Source of the DNA: Melioribacteraceae bacterium
Lineage (GTDB): Bacteria; Bacteroidota; Ignavibacteria; Ignavibacteriales; Melioribacteraceae
Reading direction: 5' to 3'
DNA length: 64,000 nt
Assembly: GCA_021739765.1 (NCBI GenBank)
Contig: JAIPBD010000002.1
Location: 124,001 to 188,000, forward strand
Positions 54,851 through 62,847 of the stretch are shown here, one piece after another. Below the pieces are notes generated by a model. It had not been told where the DNA came from and made no database searches. It saw nothing but the letters and a program-made list of their open reading frames with translations. How positions within the stretch are numbered: position 1 is the stretch's first letter; each line of letters begins with the position of its first letter. A program made the translations under genes and the position numbers.

Positions 54851-55321
54851 TTAGTTAGTAACGGATAAAGTCGTTCCGACTTCAAACTTTCCGAAGAGAG
54901 TATCTTCTGTTCCAAGCAAATCTTTTAATGTGAGGTTGTTCACTACTTTATCTACCGAGTGCTGAATTACTTTCCATAAAGATCGTACCGAACAATCAAC
55001 CGTATGCGTACATAAATTATTAGCGCCAGAATGATTTTCGCAGAATTCATCATCAAATAATTTGCCCCCGAGCACGGTCATTACCTCGCCGATGTAAATT
55101 TCTTCGGGGGGTTTTGATAAAGAATATCCGCCAATATGTCCGCGTTCACTTTCGAGAAATCCGCCGAGTCGCAGAGTCCGTAAAAGTTTAGCGACGTTGT
55201 GTTGAGAAATGCCTTCGGACTGACTAATCTCAGGGATAGTCAGTCCTTTTTCGACATGATAAAATTTACCAATTCTGATAAGGCATCGAAGTCCATATTC
55301 TTCTTGAGCGCTAAATTTCAA
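54851..55321 (-). CDS. Rrf2-family Fe-S responsive transcription regulator
   Basis: A 156-residue Rrf2 protein, expected to sense Fe-S or redox status and control the suf operon. The winged-helix domain (1-75) reads EEYGLRCLIRIGKF, ISQHNVAKLLRTLRLGGFLESERGHIGGY. The cluster ligands are probably C94, C104 and C110. The start is TTG at 55321, since the family N-terminus begins there. It is the last gene of the suf operon, nine bases after brxA. A near-identical broken copy lies at 53462. Confidence 0.88.
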   Translation of the reverse strand: MKFSAQEEYGLRCLIRIGKFYHVEKGLTIPEISQSEGISQHNVAKLLRTLRLGGFLESERGHIGGYSLSKPPEEIYIGEVMTVLGGKLFDDEFCENHSGANNLCTHTVDCSVRSLWKVIQHSVDKVVNNLTLKDLLGTEDTLFGKFEVGTTLSVTN

Positions 55322-55329
55322 AATTGAAC

Positions 55330-55869
55330 CTAATTAGCTTCGTTTAATGGAATTTTTGAACCACAAGCTCTCGCGTGAACAAGTTTTTCGTATTGCTCCG
55401 GAGTGATAGAAGGACCTGTATTCGAACAATGTTCGGCAAAAACATGTGTTAATAAATTCGAAAGTTCATCCGCAGTTCTCCCTTCAATGTGATGTCTAGG
55501 AAGCGCAAACAGTACTTCACCGTTTTTCATCAAAAACATTGACGGAGAAGATGGAGGAATATTCGCGACATAATTTTGTCTCATATGATCCACGGCGTCT
55601 CTATCTTGTCCCGCAAAAACGGTAACGAATTTATCGGGAATAACAGAACTTTGAAGAGCGCTTGTGGCGCTTGGTCTTGCGCTTCCCGCAGCGCATCCGC
55701 AAACCGAATTGATGACAACCAGTACAGTTTTGTCATCCTTCGCTCCGACAACTTCATCCACCATTTCGGGTGTTGTTAATTCTTCGAAACCGACATACAA
55801 TAGCTCATCGCGCATTGGTTGAACAGCAACCGGATCATACATCGGCGGTCTTTGATTTATATTTATCAT
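55330..55869 (-). CDS. BrxA/BrxB family bacilliredoxin
   Basis: A 179-residue member of the YphP/YqiW (DUF1094) family. In Firmicutes these are bacilliredoxins that remove bacillithiol from oxidised proteins. The signature SVCGCAAGSARPSA carries the redox pair C57 and C59. The N-terminus MYDPVAVQPMRDEL and the C-terminal VFAEHC segment also fit. Its place in the suf operon between sufT and rrf2 suggests a thiol-redox role in cluster assembly or protection. Whether this organism makes bacillithiol is not visible here. Confidence 0.9.
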   Translation of the reverse strand: MININQRPPMYDPVAVQPMRDELLYVGFEELTTPEMVDEVVGAKDDKTVLVVINSVCGCAAGSARPSATSALQSSVIPDKFVTVFAGQDRDAVDHMRQNYVANIPPSSPSMFLMKNGEVLFALPRHHIEGRTADELSNLLTHVFAEHCSNTGPSITPEQYEKLVHARACGSKIPLNEAN

Positions 55870-55895
55870 AATGATTACCTCTTATTTAAGAAATA

Positions 55896-56210
55896 TTAAA
55901 GAAATCCTAACTGCAATTGAGCCTCTTCAGACATCATATCTTTATTCCAAGATGGCTCCCAAACTAAGTCAACATAAACATCGTTTACCCCATCAACGCT
56001 TTGAACTTTTTCTTTCACTTCACCCGGCAAAGATCCGGCAACCGGACACGCGGGAGATGTCAAAGTCATTTTGAGATAAGTGTTCCCTTCTTCATCAATT
56101 TTGATATCGTAAATAAGTCCCAATTCGTAAATATCAACCGGTATTTCGGGATCAAATACGGTCTTTAATTTGGTTACGATATCTTGTTCTAATTTTCCTT
56201 TGTCAATCAT
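55896..56210 (-). CDS. sufT: SufT-like Fe-S assembly protein (MIP18/DUF59 family)
   Basis: A 104-residue protein of the MIP18 family, which helps Fe-S cluster maturation or transfer. VFDPEIPVDIYELGLIYDI near residues 18-36 and MTLTSPACPVAGSLP near 68-82 are the family hallmarks, including the conserved cysteine. It begins one base before the sufS stop region ends and is followed by brxA after 26 bases. Position and sequence agree. Confidence 0.9.
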   Translation of the reverse strand: MIDKGKLEQDIVTKLKTVFDPEIPVDIYELGLIYDIKIDEEGNTYLKMTLTSPACPVAGSLPGEVKEKVQSVDGVNDVYVDLVWEPSWNKDMMSEEAQLQLGFL

Positions 56211-56211
56211 A

Positions 56212-57480
56212 TTAACTAAACATTCTTTTTACTTTATAAATACCTTTAATTAATTTATCAACTTCTTCCAATGTATTGTAGAAAGCGAAAGAAGCCCTCG
56301 CGGTTGCCGGTAAACCGAAAAACTTATTTAACGGTTGCGTGCAATGATGACCGGTTCTGATAGCAATTCCGTCCGTGTCGATGATCGTCCCAATATCGTA
56401 AGGATGAATATCATCGATCACAAAAGAAACAACTGCCGATTTATTCTCGGCCGTTCCAATTATTCTTAAACCTTCAATTTCACTCATTTTTTCGGTAACG
56501 TATTTAAGGATTTCATTTTCATGATTCAGCATATCGATTTCATCAAATTGATTGAAATAATCGATCGCCGCTCCGAGTCCGATTCCTCCGGCGATGTTCG
56601 GAGTTCCCGCCTCAAATTTATGGGGAAGATCGTCGTAAGTTGTTTTTTCAAAAGTAACTTCTCGAATCATATCACCACCGCCTTGATATGGCGGCATTTT
56701 ATCGAGATAAAAAGTCTTGCCGTACAAAATTCCAATTCCTGTCGGTCCATACATCTTGTGACCTGAAAAAACGTAAAAGTCACAATCCAATGATTGCACA
56801 TCCACTTTAAAATGCGGCATTGCTTGGGCACCATCCAACAGCACAGGAATATTAAAAGAATGTGCGGTTTTGATTATTTCTCGAACGGGATTTATCGTTC
56901 CGAGAGCATTTGAAACATGAACAATCGAAACCAGTTTGGTTTTTTCGGAAATCAGCTTTTCGAATTCTTCGAAAATTATTTCGCCTTTATCATTAATCGG
57001 AACAATTTTTAGTAATAAATTTTTCTTTTTAGCGAGCATCTGCCAGGGAACAATATTCGCATGGTGTTCCATCGTAGAAATGATTATTTCATCGCCTTCA
57101 TCGAAAAAATTCATATCGCCGAGTGAGTTCGAAACAAGATTTATCGCTTCGGTCGCACTGCGAACAAAAATTATTTCCGATACACTCATTGCGTTGATGT
57201 GTTCCTTCACTTTAAGCCGTGCCGATTCATAAGATTCGGTCGCATACTCACTCAGAAAATGCAATCCTCTGTGGATGTTGGCATTCTCATGAGTATAAAA
57301 ATGAGTAACCGCATCAATAACTGATTGCGGTTTCTGAGAAGAAGCGGCGTTATCTAAATAAACGAGCGGCTTCCCGTTCACCTCGCGGCTTAAAATCGGG
57401 AAGTCCTTTCGAATTTCGTTTAAGTTGAATATTCTTTTAGAATCGTATATTTCTTCAACAACGGCTAAATTTTCACTCAT
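56212..57480 (-). CDS. sufS: Cysteine desulfurase SufS
   Basis: A pyridoxal-phosphate enzyme that takes sulfur from cysteine for cluster assembly. The 422-residue product has the PLP lysine K242 in FSGHKMYGPTG and the persulfide cysteine C380 in RTGHHCTQPL. YLDNAASSQKP near residue 41 and TMEHHANIVPW also mark the SufS group. The start shares one base with the sufD stop, so the two are coupled. No sufE or sufU gene is in the window. Confidence 0.96.
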   Translation of the reverse strand: MSENLAVVEEIYDSKRIFNLNEIRKDFPILSREVNGKPLVYLDNAASSQKPQSVIDAVTHFYTHENANIHRGLHFLSEYATESYESARLKVKEHINAMSVSEIIFVRSATEAINLVSNSLGDMNFFDEGDEIIISTMEHHANIVPWQMLAKKKNLLLKIVPINDKGEIIFEEFEKLISEKTKLVSIVHVSNALGTINPVREIIKTAHSFNIPVLLDGAQAMPHFKVDVQSLDCDFYVFSGHKMYGPTGIGILYGKTFYLDKMPPYQGGGDMIREVTFEKTTYDDLPHKFEAGTPNIAGGIGLGAAIDYFNQFDEIDMLNHENEILKYVTEKMSEIEGLRIIGTAENKSAVVSFVIDDIHPYDIGTIIDTDGIAIRTGHHCTQPLNKFFGLPATARASFAFYNTLEEVDKLIKGIYKVKRMFS

Positions 57481-58823
57481 TAATCTTCAATCTCGATTTG
57501 ATTTAAGTGTTCAAAAATCATATGATTTAATTGCTCTTTTAAGTGCTCAATTTTTACGCCTTCAACCACGTCATTCGCAAAAGCCCTAATCAACATCGAT
57601 TTTGCTAAATCCGCCGGAACACCTCGTGATCGGATGTAGAAATAAGCGGTTTCATCCAAACGACCAATTGTAGCGCCGTGTGAACATTTTACATCATCAG
57701 CAAATATTTCAAGTTGTGGTTTAGTATCAACAACCGCATTATCGGAAAGTAGAATGGATTTATTTGACTGATACGCGTTCGTTTTTTGAGCATCTTGCCT
57801 AACCATTATTTTACCGCTGAATACTCCGCGAGATTCCCCGTCCAAAATACCCTTGTATAATTCATTGCTTTCACAATTTGGTTTTGCGTGATCCACAAAT
57901 GTATGGTGATCGACATGTTGTTTATCTTTAGCGAGATACAAACCATAATAATTTGTAGTTATAAATTCATCATCCAAAATTGTGCTTAAGTCCGTTCGTG
58001 CTATTTCACCACCGAATGAAAACGAAAAATGACTAAACACACTGTTCTTGTTCTGGTAAGCATCGGTTTTATCGATATGGTACGATTCATCTTTTTCATC
58101 TTGAATTTTGTAATAATCAAGAATTGCATTTTGACCGAGATAAAAATCGTTTACAACATTCGTCAGATAATAATTACTCCCTTTACCAACGTATTGATGA
58201 ACAATTTTGCCTTCTGTGTTTTCTTCCGCGATAAAAATATTACGAGGATTCGAAAGTACCGTTTCATTTTCGCTTCCGCTGATACTTAGAATATGTAAAG
58301 TTTTTTCCATCACTTTACCTTTTGGAATAAATACAACCAATCCATCCGAAGCAAAAGTGGTGTTTAGAGCATCAAAAGCTGTAACGGCTTTTTGGAATTT
58401 GTCCTTAAACCGTTCTACAAGTTCGGGTTTATTCACAATCACATTTTTCAAACTGTCGATTAAAATTCCCGAAGGAAGTTCATCAATTTTTGAAAGGTCC
58501 TTATCAAAAATTCCGTTTACGAGCACAACAAGATTACTCTCATAATCTTTATATTTTAAAGAATCAACTTCTTCCGATGTAACTTCAAGTTTTTCTGCCA
58601 AGGAAGCCGGAATAAAATCCTTTTTTAGAATAGGTTTTACGCTTGTGTATTTCCACTCCTCATGTTTTAATGTAGGGAATGGCGTTGCTTTTAACAAATT
58701 CAGCGCATCTTTTCTATATTGATGGAAAAACGATTTTGATTCACCGTTTAGTTTCCCTTCAAATAAATCAAACTTTGACGCGTACAATTCGTTCGCGTCG
58801 AACTTTTTTATATTATTACTCAT
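57480..58823 (-). CDS. sufD: Fe-S cluster assembly protein SufD
   Basis: A scaffold component that pairs with SufB and SufC. The 447-residue protein is divergent at the N-terminus but the C-terminal half is clear: HHTFVDHAKPNCESNELYKGI, GVFSGKIMVRQDAQKTNAYQSN and DDVKCSHGATIGRLDE, the last with the conserved Cys-Ser-His. Two ATG codons are possible; the one at 58823 is preferred because AGGAG is nine bases upstream, while the ATG at 58829 is only three bases away from it. It lies 12 bases after sufC. Confidence 0.95.
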   Translation of the reverse strand: MSNNIKKFDANELYASKFDLFEGKLNGESKSFFHQYRKDALNLLKATPFPTLKHEEWKYTSVKPILKKDFIPASLAEKLEVTSEEVDSLKYKDYESNLVVLVNGIFDKDLSKIDELPSGILIDSLKNVIVNKPELVERFKDKFQKAVTAFDALNTTFASDGLVVFIPKGKVMEKTLHILSISGSENETVLSNPRNIFIAEENTEGKIVHQYVGKGSNYYLTNVVNDFYLGQNAILDYYKIQDEKDESYHIDKTDAYQNKNSVFSHFSFSFGGEIARTDLSTILDDEFITTNYYGLYLAKDKQHVDHHTFVDHAKPNCESNELYKGILDGESRGVFSGKIMVRQDAQKTNAYQSNKSILLSDNAVVDTKPQLEIFADDVKCSHGATIGRLDETAYFYIRSRGVPADLAKSMLIRAFANDVVEGVKIEHLKEQLNHMIFEHLNQIEIED

Positions 58824-58835
58824 TATCATCTTCTC

Positions 58836-59600
58836 CTATACGCTTTCAGGTTGAAGATTTTCGTCTTTAATCCAATCGTAACCTTTTTCTTCTAATTCGT
58901 AAGCGAGTTCTTTTGTGCCCGATTTAATTATTCTGCCGTTCGAAAGTACATGTACGAAATCAGGAACAATATAATTTAACAATCGTTGGTAATGGGTAAC
59001 CACCAAAACGGCATTGTCTTTATTTCTGAATTTATTCACACCCTCGGCAACAATTTTAAGAGCGTCGATATCCAAACCGGAATCTGTTTCATCAAGAAGC
59101 GCAAACTTTGGATTTAACATCAACATTTGGAAAATTTCATTTCTTTTCTTTTCACCGCCTGAAAATCCGACATTAACAAAACGGCTTATCATTGTATCAT
59201 TTAATCCGATTAACTGTGCTTTTTCGCGAATCAAAGCCATAAAATCTTTTGGCGACATTTCTTCCTTACCATGATATTTTCGGATTTCATTTATCGCGGT
59301 TTTTAAAAATGTGGCGTTTGTTATTCCCGGAATTTCAATCGGATATTGAAACGCGAGAAATAATCCCTCGCGCGCTCTATCTTCGGGCGCCATATCGAGT
59401 AAATCTTTTCCTTCAAAAAAAGCTTCGCCACCCGTGACTTCGTATCCTTCATTTCCCGCTAAAACATTTGCTAAGGTACTTTTCCCGGAACCGTTTGGCC
59501 CCATAATAGCATGGACTTCACCCGGATTAATTTCCAGATTCAGTCCTTTTAATATTTCTTTCTCTTCAACTCTCGCTTGGAGATTATTAATTTTTATCAT
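58836..59600 (-). CDS. sufC: Fe-S cluster assembly ATPase SufC
   Basis: An ABC-type ATPase that drives SufBCD scaffold changes. The 254-residue protein has Walker A GPNGSGKS (34-41), the signature GFSGGEKKRNEI and Walker B FALLDETDSGLD, whose SGLD ending is typical of SufC. The gap to sufB is 124 bases and very T-rich on the plus strand, with no visible hairpin, so the genes are probably still one transcript. Confidence 0.97.
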   Translation of the reverse strand: MIKINNLQARVEEKEILKGLNLEINPGEVHAIMGPNGSGKSTLANVLAGNEGYEVTGGEAFFEGKDLLDMAPEDRAREGLFLAFQYPIEIPGITNATFLKTAINEIRKYHGKEEMSPKDFMALIREKAQLIGLNDTMISRFVNVGFSGGEKKRNEIFQMLMLNPKFALLDETDSGLDIDALKIVAEGVNKFRNKDNAVLVVTHYQRLLNYIVPDFVHVLSNGRIIKSGTKELAYELEEKGYDWIKDENLQPESV

Positions 59601-59724
59601 TTTATTTTTCCTTTATTCTAAACTTTTAACTTTATCCGGTTGGCTACAAATTTTTCAAAACTCCAACCGATTCTGTTTTTATTTTCTTTTTATCTTTAAT
59701 CTTTTCACTTTTTACTTGTTGTTT

Positions 59725-61170
59725 TTATCCGACACTTCCTTCAAGAGAAATCGCCAGAAGTTTTTGGGCTTCAACCGCAAATTCCATCGGAAGTTCGTTA
59801 AACACTTCCTTGCAGAAACCATTAACAATCATGTTAACAGCATCTTCGGTTTCAATTCCACGTTGGTTCAAGTAAAAGATTTGGTCTTCGCCAACTTTTG
59901 AGGTTGTGGCTTCGTGCTCAACTTGCGCAGTCGGATTTAATACATCGATATACGGGAATGTGTGAGCACCGCATCTGTCGCCCATTAACATTGAATCGCA
60001 TTGTGAAAAGTTACGGGCGTTTTCAGCATTCTTTCCGATTTTAACTAAACCACGGTAAGAATTTTGACTTCTACCGGCTGAGATACCTTTTGTTACAATT
60101 GTGCTTTTTGTGTTTTTGCCCAAATGAACCATTTTTGTTCCGGTATCAGCTTGCTGGAAATTATTAGTTACCGCAACGGAATAAAACTCACCGACTGAGT
60201 TATCACCGATCAAAATGCAGCTTGGGTATTTCCAAGTAATCGCTGATCCGGTTTCAACTTGAGTCCATGAAATTTTAGAATTTTTCCCTCGGCAAGCACC
60301 TCTTTTAGTTACAAAATTGTAAATACCGCCTTTACCGTTTTTATCACCGGGGAACCAATTTTGCACGGTTGAATATTTTACTTCAGCGTTATCAAGCGCT
60401 ACAATTTCAACTACCGCGGCGTGCAATTGATTTTCATCACGCATCGGTGCGGTACAACCTTCTAAATAACTTACATAACTATTATCTTCCGCAACTATCA
60501 ATGTTCTTTCAAACTGTCCGGTATCAACAGCATTGATTCGGAAGTATGTTGATAATTCCATAGGGCATCGAACACCCTTTGGAATAAAAACAAACGACCC
60601 ATCCGTAAAAACGGCTGAGTTTAAAGCCGCGTAATAATTGTCTTTTGGAGGCACAACCGATCCCATATATTTTTTTATCAAGTCGGGATGATCTTTTACC
60701 GCCTCAGAAATAGAACAAAAAATCACACCTTTTTCCGCGAGGGTTTTACGGAATGTGGTTGTTACAGATACAGAATCAAATACCGCGTCAACTGCCACTC
60801 CGGCAAGTCGTTTTTGTTCTTCTAAAGGAATTCCCAATTTTTCGAAAGTTGATAACAATTCGGGATCAGCATCTTCCAAACTGTCCAATTTAGCTTTTTT
60901 CTTTGGTGCGGAATAATATTTAATATCCTGGAAATCAACTTTGGGATACTTAACATTCGGCCATTGTGGTTCTTCCATTTTTAGCCAGTTATTATAAGCT
61001 TCCAATCTCCATTTTAACAACCATTCCGGTTCTTCTTTTTTAGCAGAGATGAATCTAATTGTCCCCTCGTCGAGACCTTTCGGAGCCTCGTCCGCTTCAA
61101 TGTTCGAAGACCAACCCCATTTATAATCCGACTGGGTGAGATCTTCAACCACTTTCATTTCATCACTCAT
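59725..61170 (-). CDS. sufB: Fe-S cluster assembly protein SufB
   Basis: The main scaffold of the SUF system. The 481-residue protein has [29 protein letters not shown], the conserved [16 protein letters not shown] and [18 protein letters not shown] regions, all typical of SufB. It is the first gene of sufBCDS-sufT-brxA-rrf2. Upstream at 61206-61229 two TTGACT hexamers lie on the minus strand but no convincing minus-10 box could be fixed. Control by the operon's own Rrf2 regulator is likely. Confidence 0.97.
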   Translation of the reverse strand: MSDEMKVVEDLTQSDYKWGWSSNIEADEAPKGLDEGTIRFISAKKEEPEWLLKWRLEAYNNWLKMEEPQWPNVKYPKVDFQDIKYYSAPKKKAKLDSLEDADPELLSTFEKLGIPLEEQKRLAGVAVDAVFDSVSVTTTFRKTLAEKGVIFCSISEAVKDHPDLIKKYMGSVVPPKDNYYAALNSAVFTDGSFVFIPKGVRCPMELSTYFRINAVDTGQFERTLIVAEDNSYVSYLEGCTAPMRDENQLHAAVVEIVALDNAEVKYSTVQNWFPGDKNGKGGIYNFVTKRGACRGKNSKISWTQVETGSAITWKYPSCILIGDNSVGEFYSVAVTNNFQQADTGTKMVHLGKNTKSTIVTKGISAGRSQNSYRGLVKIGKNAENARNFSQCDSMLMGDRCGAHTFPYIDVLNPTAQVEHEATTSKVGEDQIFYLNQRGIETEDAVNMIVNGFCKEVFNELPMEFAVEAQKLLAISLEGSVG

Positions 61171-61231
61171 TATTCACCTATTTTATTTTTTTATATATAC
61201 AATTAAGTCAATCTGGAAAAAAAAGTCAAGA

Positions 61232-61528
61232 TTAATAATAACAACAAGAGTCAGCGATTCTGAGTTCCAAAAAGATTGAAAATATCTGATTCAATCTTGC
61301 TGTAATCACAAAATTATCTTGAAGATTTTCAATATTGCAAGCCGGATAAAAATCCAACCAAAGAGTGGTGATCAAGTTGCTTTCAAGAAGATTTTTTAAC
61401 CGTGTGATAAGAGGTGCTTTTCCCAGCGAAGTTATGTTAATATTGAAACTATTTTCAAATTTCCGCAAATATTTTAAAATATTTGCTCTAAACTTGCTGA
61501 TGGTTACTTCTTCCTTTTTTAATCTCAC
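61232..61528 (-). CDS. Doubtful small gene, N-terminus like a Phd/YefM antitoxin
   Basis: A 98-residue frame starting at GTG. Its first 40 residues (EVTISKFRANILKYLRKF, then INITSLGKAPLITRL) recall the Phd/YefM antitoxin pattern of a VSxFRxNL helix followed by IITxxGKP. The remainder has no family and ends in an odd Cys-Tyr tail, and no toxin gene follows. No ribosome binding site is visible. It may be a decayed antitoxin or a chance frame. It lies between rlmB and sufB. Confidence 0.35.
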   Translation of the reverse strand: MRLKKEEVTISKFRANILKYLRKFENSFNINITSLGKAPLITRLKNLLESNLITTLWLDFYPACNIENLQDNFVITARLNQIFSIFLELRIADSCCYY

Positions 61529-61600
61529 GTATTAATTTTTACAAATTCCATCTGTTGTGGATAAATTTGATTTTTCCGCACATTTTAAGTGCTAACGATC

Positions 61601-62323
61601 TTAGTTCAATTCAGTTGCGTGAGATAATAATACACCCGTGGCTACGGATACATTTAAGGATTGAAGATTTCCCGACATTGGAATTTTTATAAGCTGGTCA
61701 CAATTCTTTGCTACTAGGGGTCGAATCCCCTTTTCTTCATTCCCTACTACAATTGCTGATGGAGATGAGTAGTTTATAGTTTTAAAATCAACGGCATTTT
61801 CGAGGGTTGATCCATAAATCCAGAAACCGTTTTGTTTTAATTCACGAATCGCATTTACTAAGTTGGTTACTTTGCAAATCTTTAGGAAGGATAAAGCACC
61901 TGCCGATATTTTTTCTACCGTACTTGTGATACCTACAGACTTGTACATTGTAAGAATTATTCCGTCAACCCCGAAACATTCAGCGGTTCGTAAAATAGCG
62001 CCAAGATTGTGCGGATCTTGAATTGAATCGAGCATAAGGAAAAGCGGATTTGATTTCTGCTTGGAAGTTTTTAACAGTTGATCTAATTCCCAGTATATTA
62101 CCGATGAACGAACCGCCGCAACGCCCTGATGATTTGTACCTTTGGCAATTTCGTCAAATTTCGATTTTGGTATTTCGGAAACTCGAATTCCGTTACGTTT
62201 GGCAATCGTGCGGATCCTGTCAATTATCCCGCCTTGCAGACCATGCTGTAAATAAATTTGTTCAAGTTCGGTTTCAGATTGAAGAGCTTCAAGAATCGAT
62301 TTTCTACCTACGATCAGTGCCAT
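61601..62323 (-). CDS. rlmB: 23S rRNA (guanosine-2'-O-)-methyltransferase RlmB-like, SpoU/TrmH family
   Basis: A 240-residue SPOUT-class methyltransferase. The N-terminal substrate domain (1-75) ends at SEIPKSKFDEIAKGTNHQGVAAV. The knot domain has motif 1 LDSIQDPHNLGAILRTAECFG, motif 2 IVVGNEEKGIRPLV and motif 3 IPMSGNLQSLNVSVATGVLL. These identify the TrmH/RlmB group; the exact rRNA or tRNA target is inferred from family. Its start directly follows the stop of the unknown gene upstream. Confidence 0.92.
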   Translation of the reverse strand: MALIVGRKSILEALQSETELEQIYLQHGLQGGIIDRIRTIAKRNGIRVSEIPKSKFDEIAKGTNHQGVAAVRSSVIYWELDQLLKTSKQKSNPLFLMLDSIQDPHNLGAILRTAECFGVDGIILTMYKSVGITSTVEKISAGALSFLKICKVTNLVNAIRELKQNGFWIYGSTLENAVDFKTINYSSPSAIVVGNEEKGIRPLVAKNCDQLIKIPMSGNLQSLNVSVATGVLLSHATELN

Positions 62324-62845
62324 TTAATTCTTCAACTTATCAAAGGAAAAGTCATTTTTTGCAATATCAAACTCACAAAAAAAACGGTTATTTTTCTTTT
62401 CTGGTTGAGTGGTCGAGATCAGTTTTATTTCACGAGTGTAATAGTTGAACTGGTAAATTGCGGAATTAATACAGCCATCTTGTTTTACGACATTTATTTT
62501 GAATTCGCCGTTTAGGTTTTCGAAGCGAATATCTTTTTTTGCGGGTTGAACATAGGCAACTCGATTTGGTTTTGCAATCAGCCCCATTAAAACGAAGTAA
62601 TGTTCATCATCTTTTTCGAGTGTATTAACGCTTAAGTCGTAATCAAAAGTAGTAAATTCAGCTTTCGTGTAAATTCTGAACGCGGCATATTGTTTTTTTT
62701 CAAATTCGTCGTAGATGAATAACGCGTCGCAATAATATTCTAATCGGTCTGGTTTTTTCTCCGGGATTGCCACTAAGGCAGCTTCAGCTTTTTTCTTTCG
62801 GGCTTTCGGTATTTTAGGAACTTCAGTCGGATTTTTTAATGGCAT
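62324..62845 (-). CDS. Conserved-looking protein of unknown function between hisS and rlmB
   Basis: A 173-residue soluble protein. The first 30 residues are basic and Pro/Lys/Ala-rich (PKIPKARKKKAEAALV), then a compact alpha/beta-type sequence follows (YYCDALFIYDEFEKKQYAAFRIYTKAEF, HYFVLMGLIAKPN). No signal peptide, membrane segment or known motif is visible. It is two bases from hisS and zero from rlmB, so it is firmly inside the operon. The basic N-terminus and the RNA-related neighbours hint at nucleic acid contact, but this is only a guess. Confidence 0.7.
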   Translation of the reverse strand: MPLKNPTEVPKIPKARKKKAEAALVAIPEKKPDRLEYYCDALFIYDEFEKKQYAAFRIYTKAEFTTFDYDLSVNTLEKDDEHYFVLMGLIAKPNRVAYVQPAKKDIRFENLNGEFKINVVKQDGCINSAIYQFNYYTREIKLISTTQPEKKNNRFFCEFDIAKNDFSFDKLKN

Positions 62846-62847
62846 TA

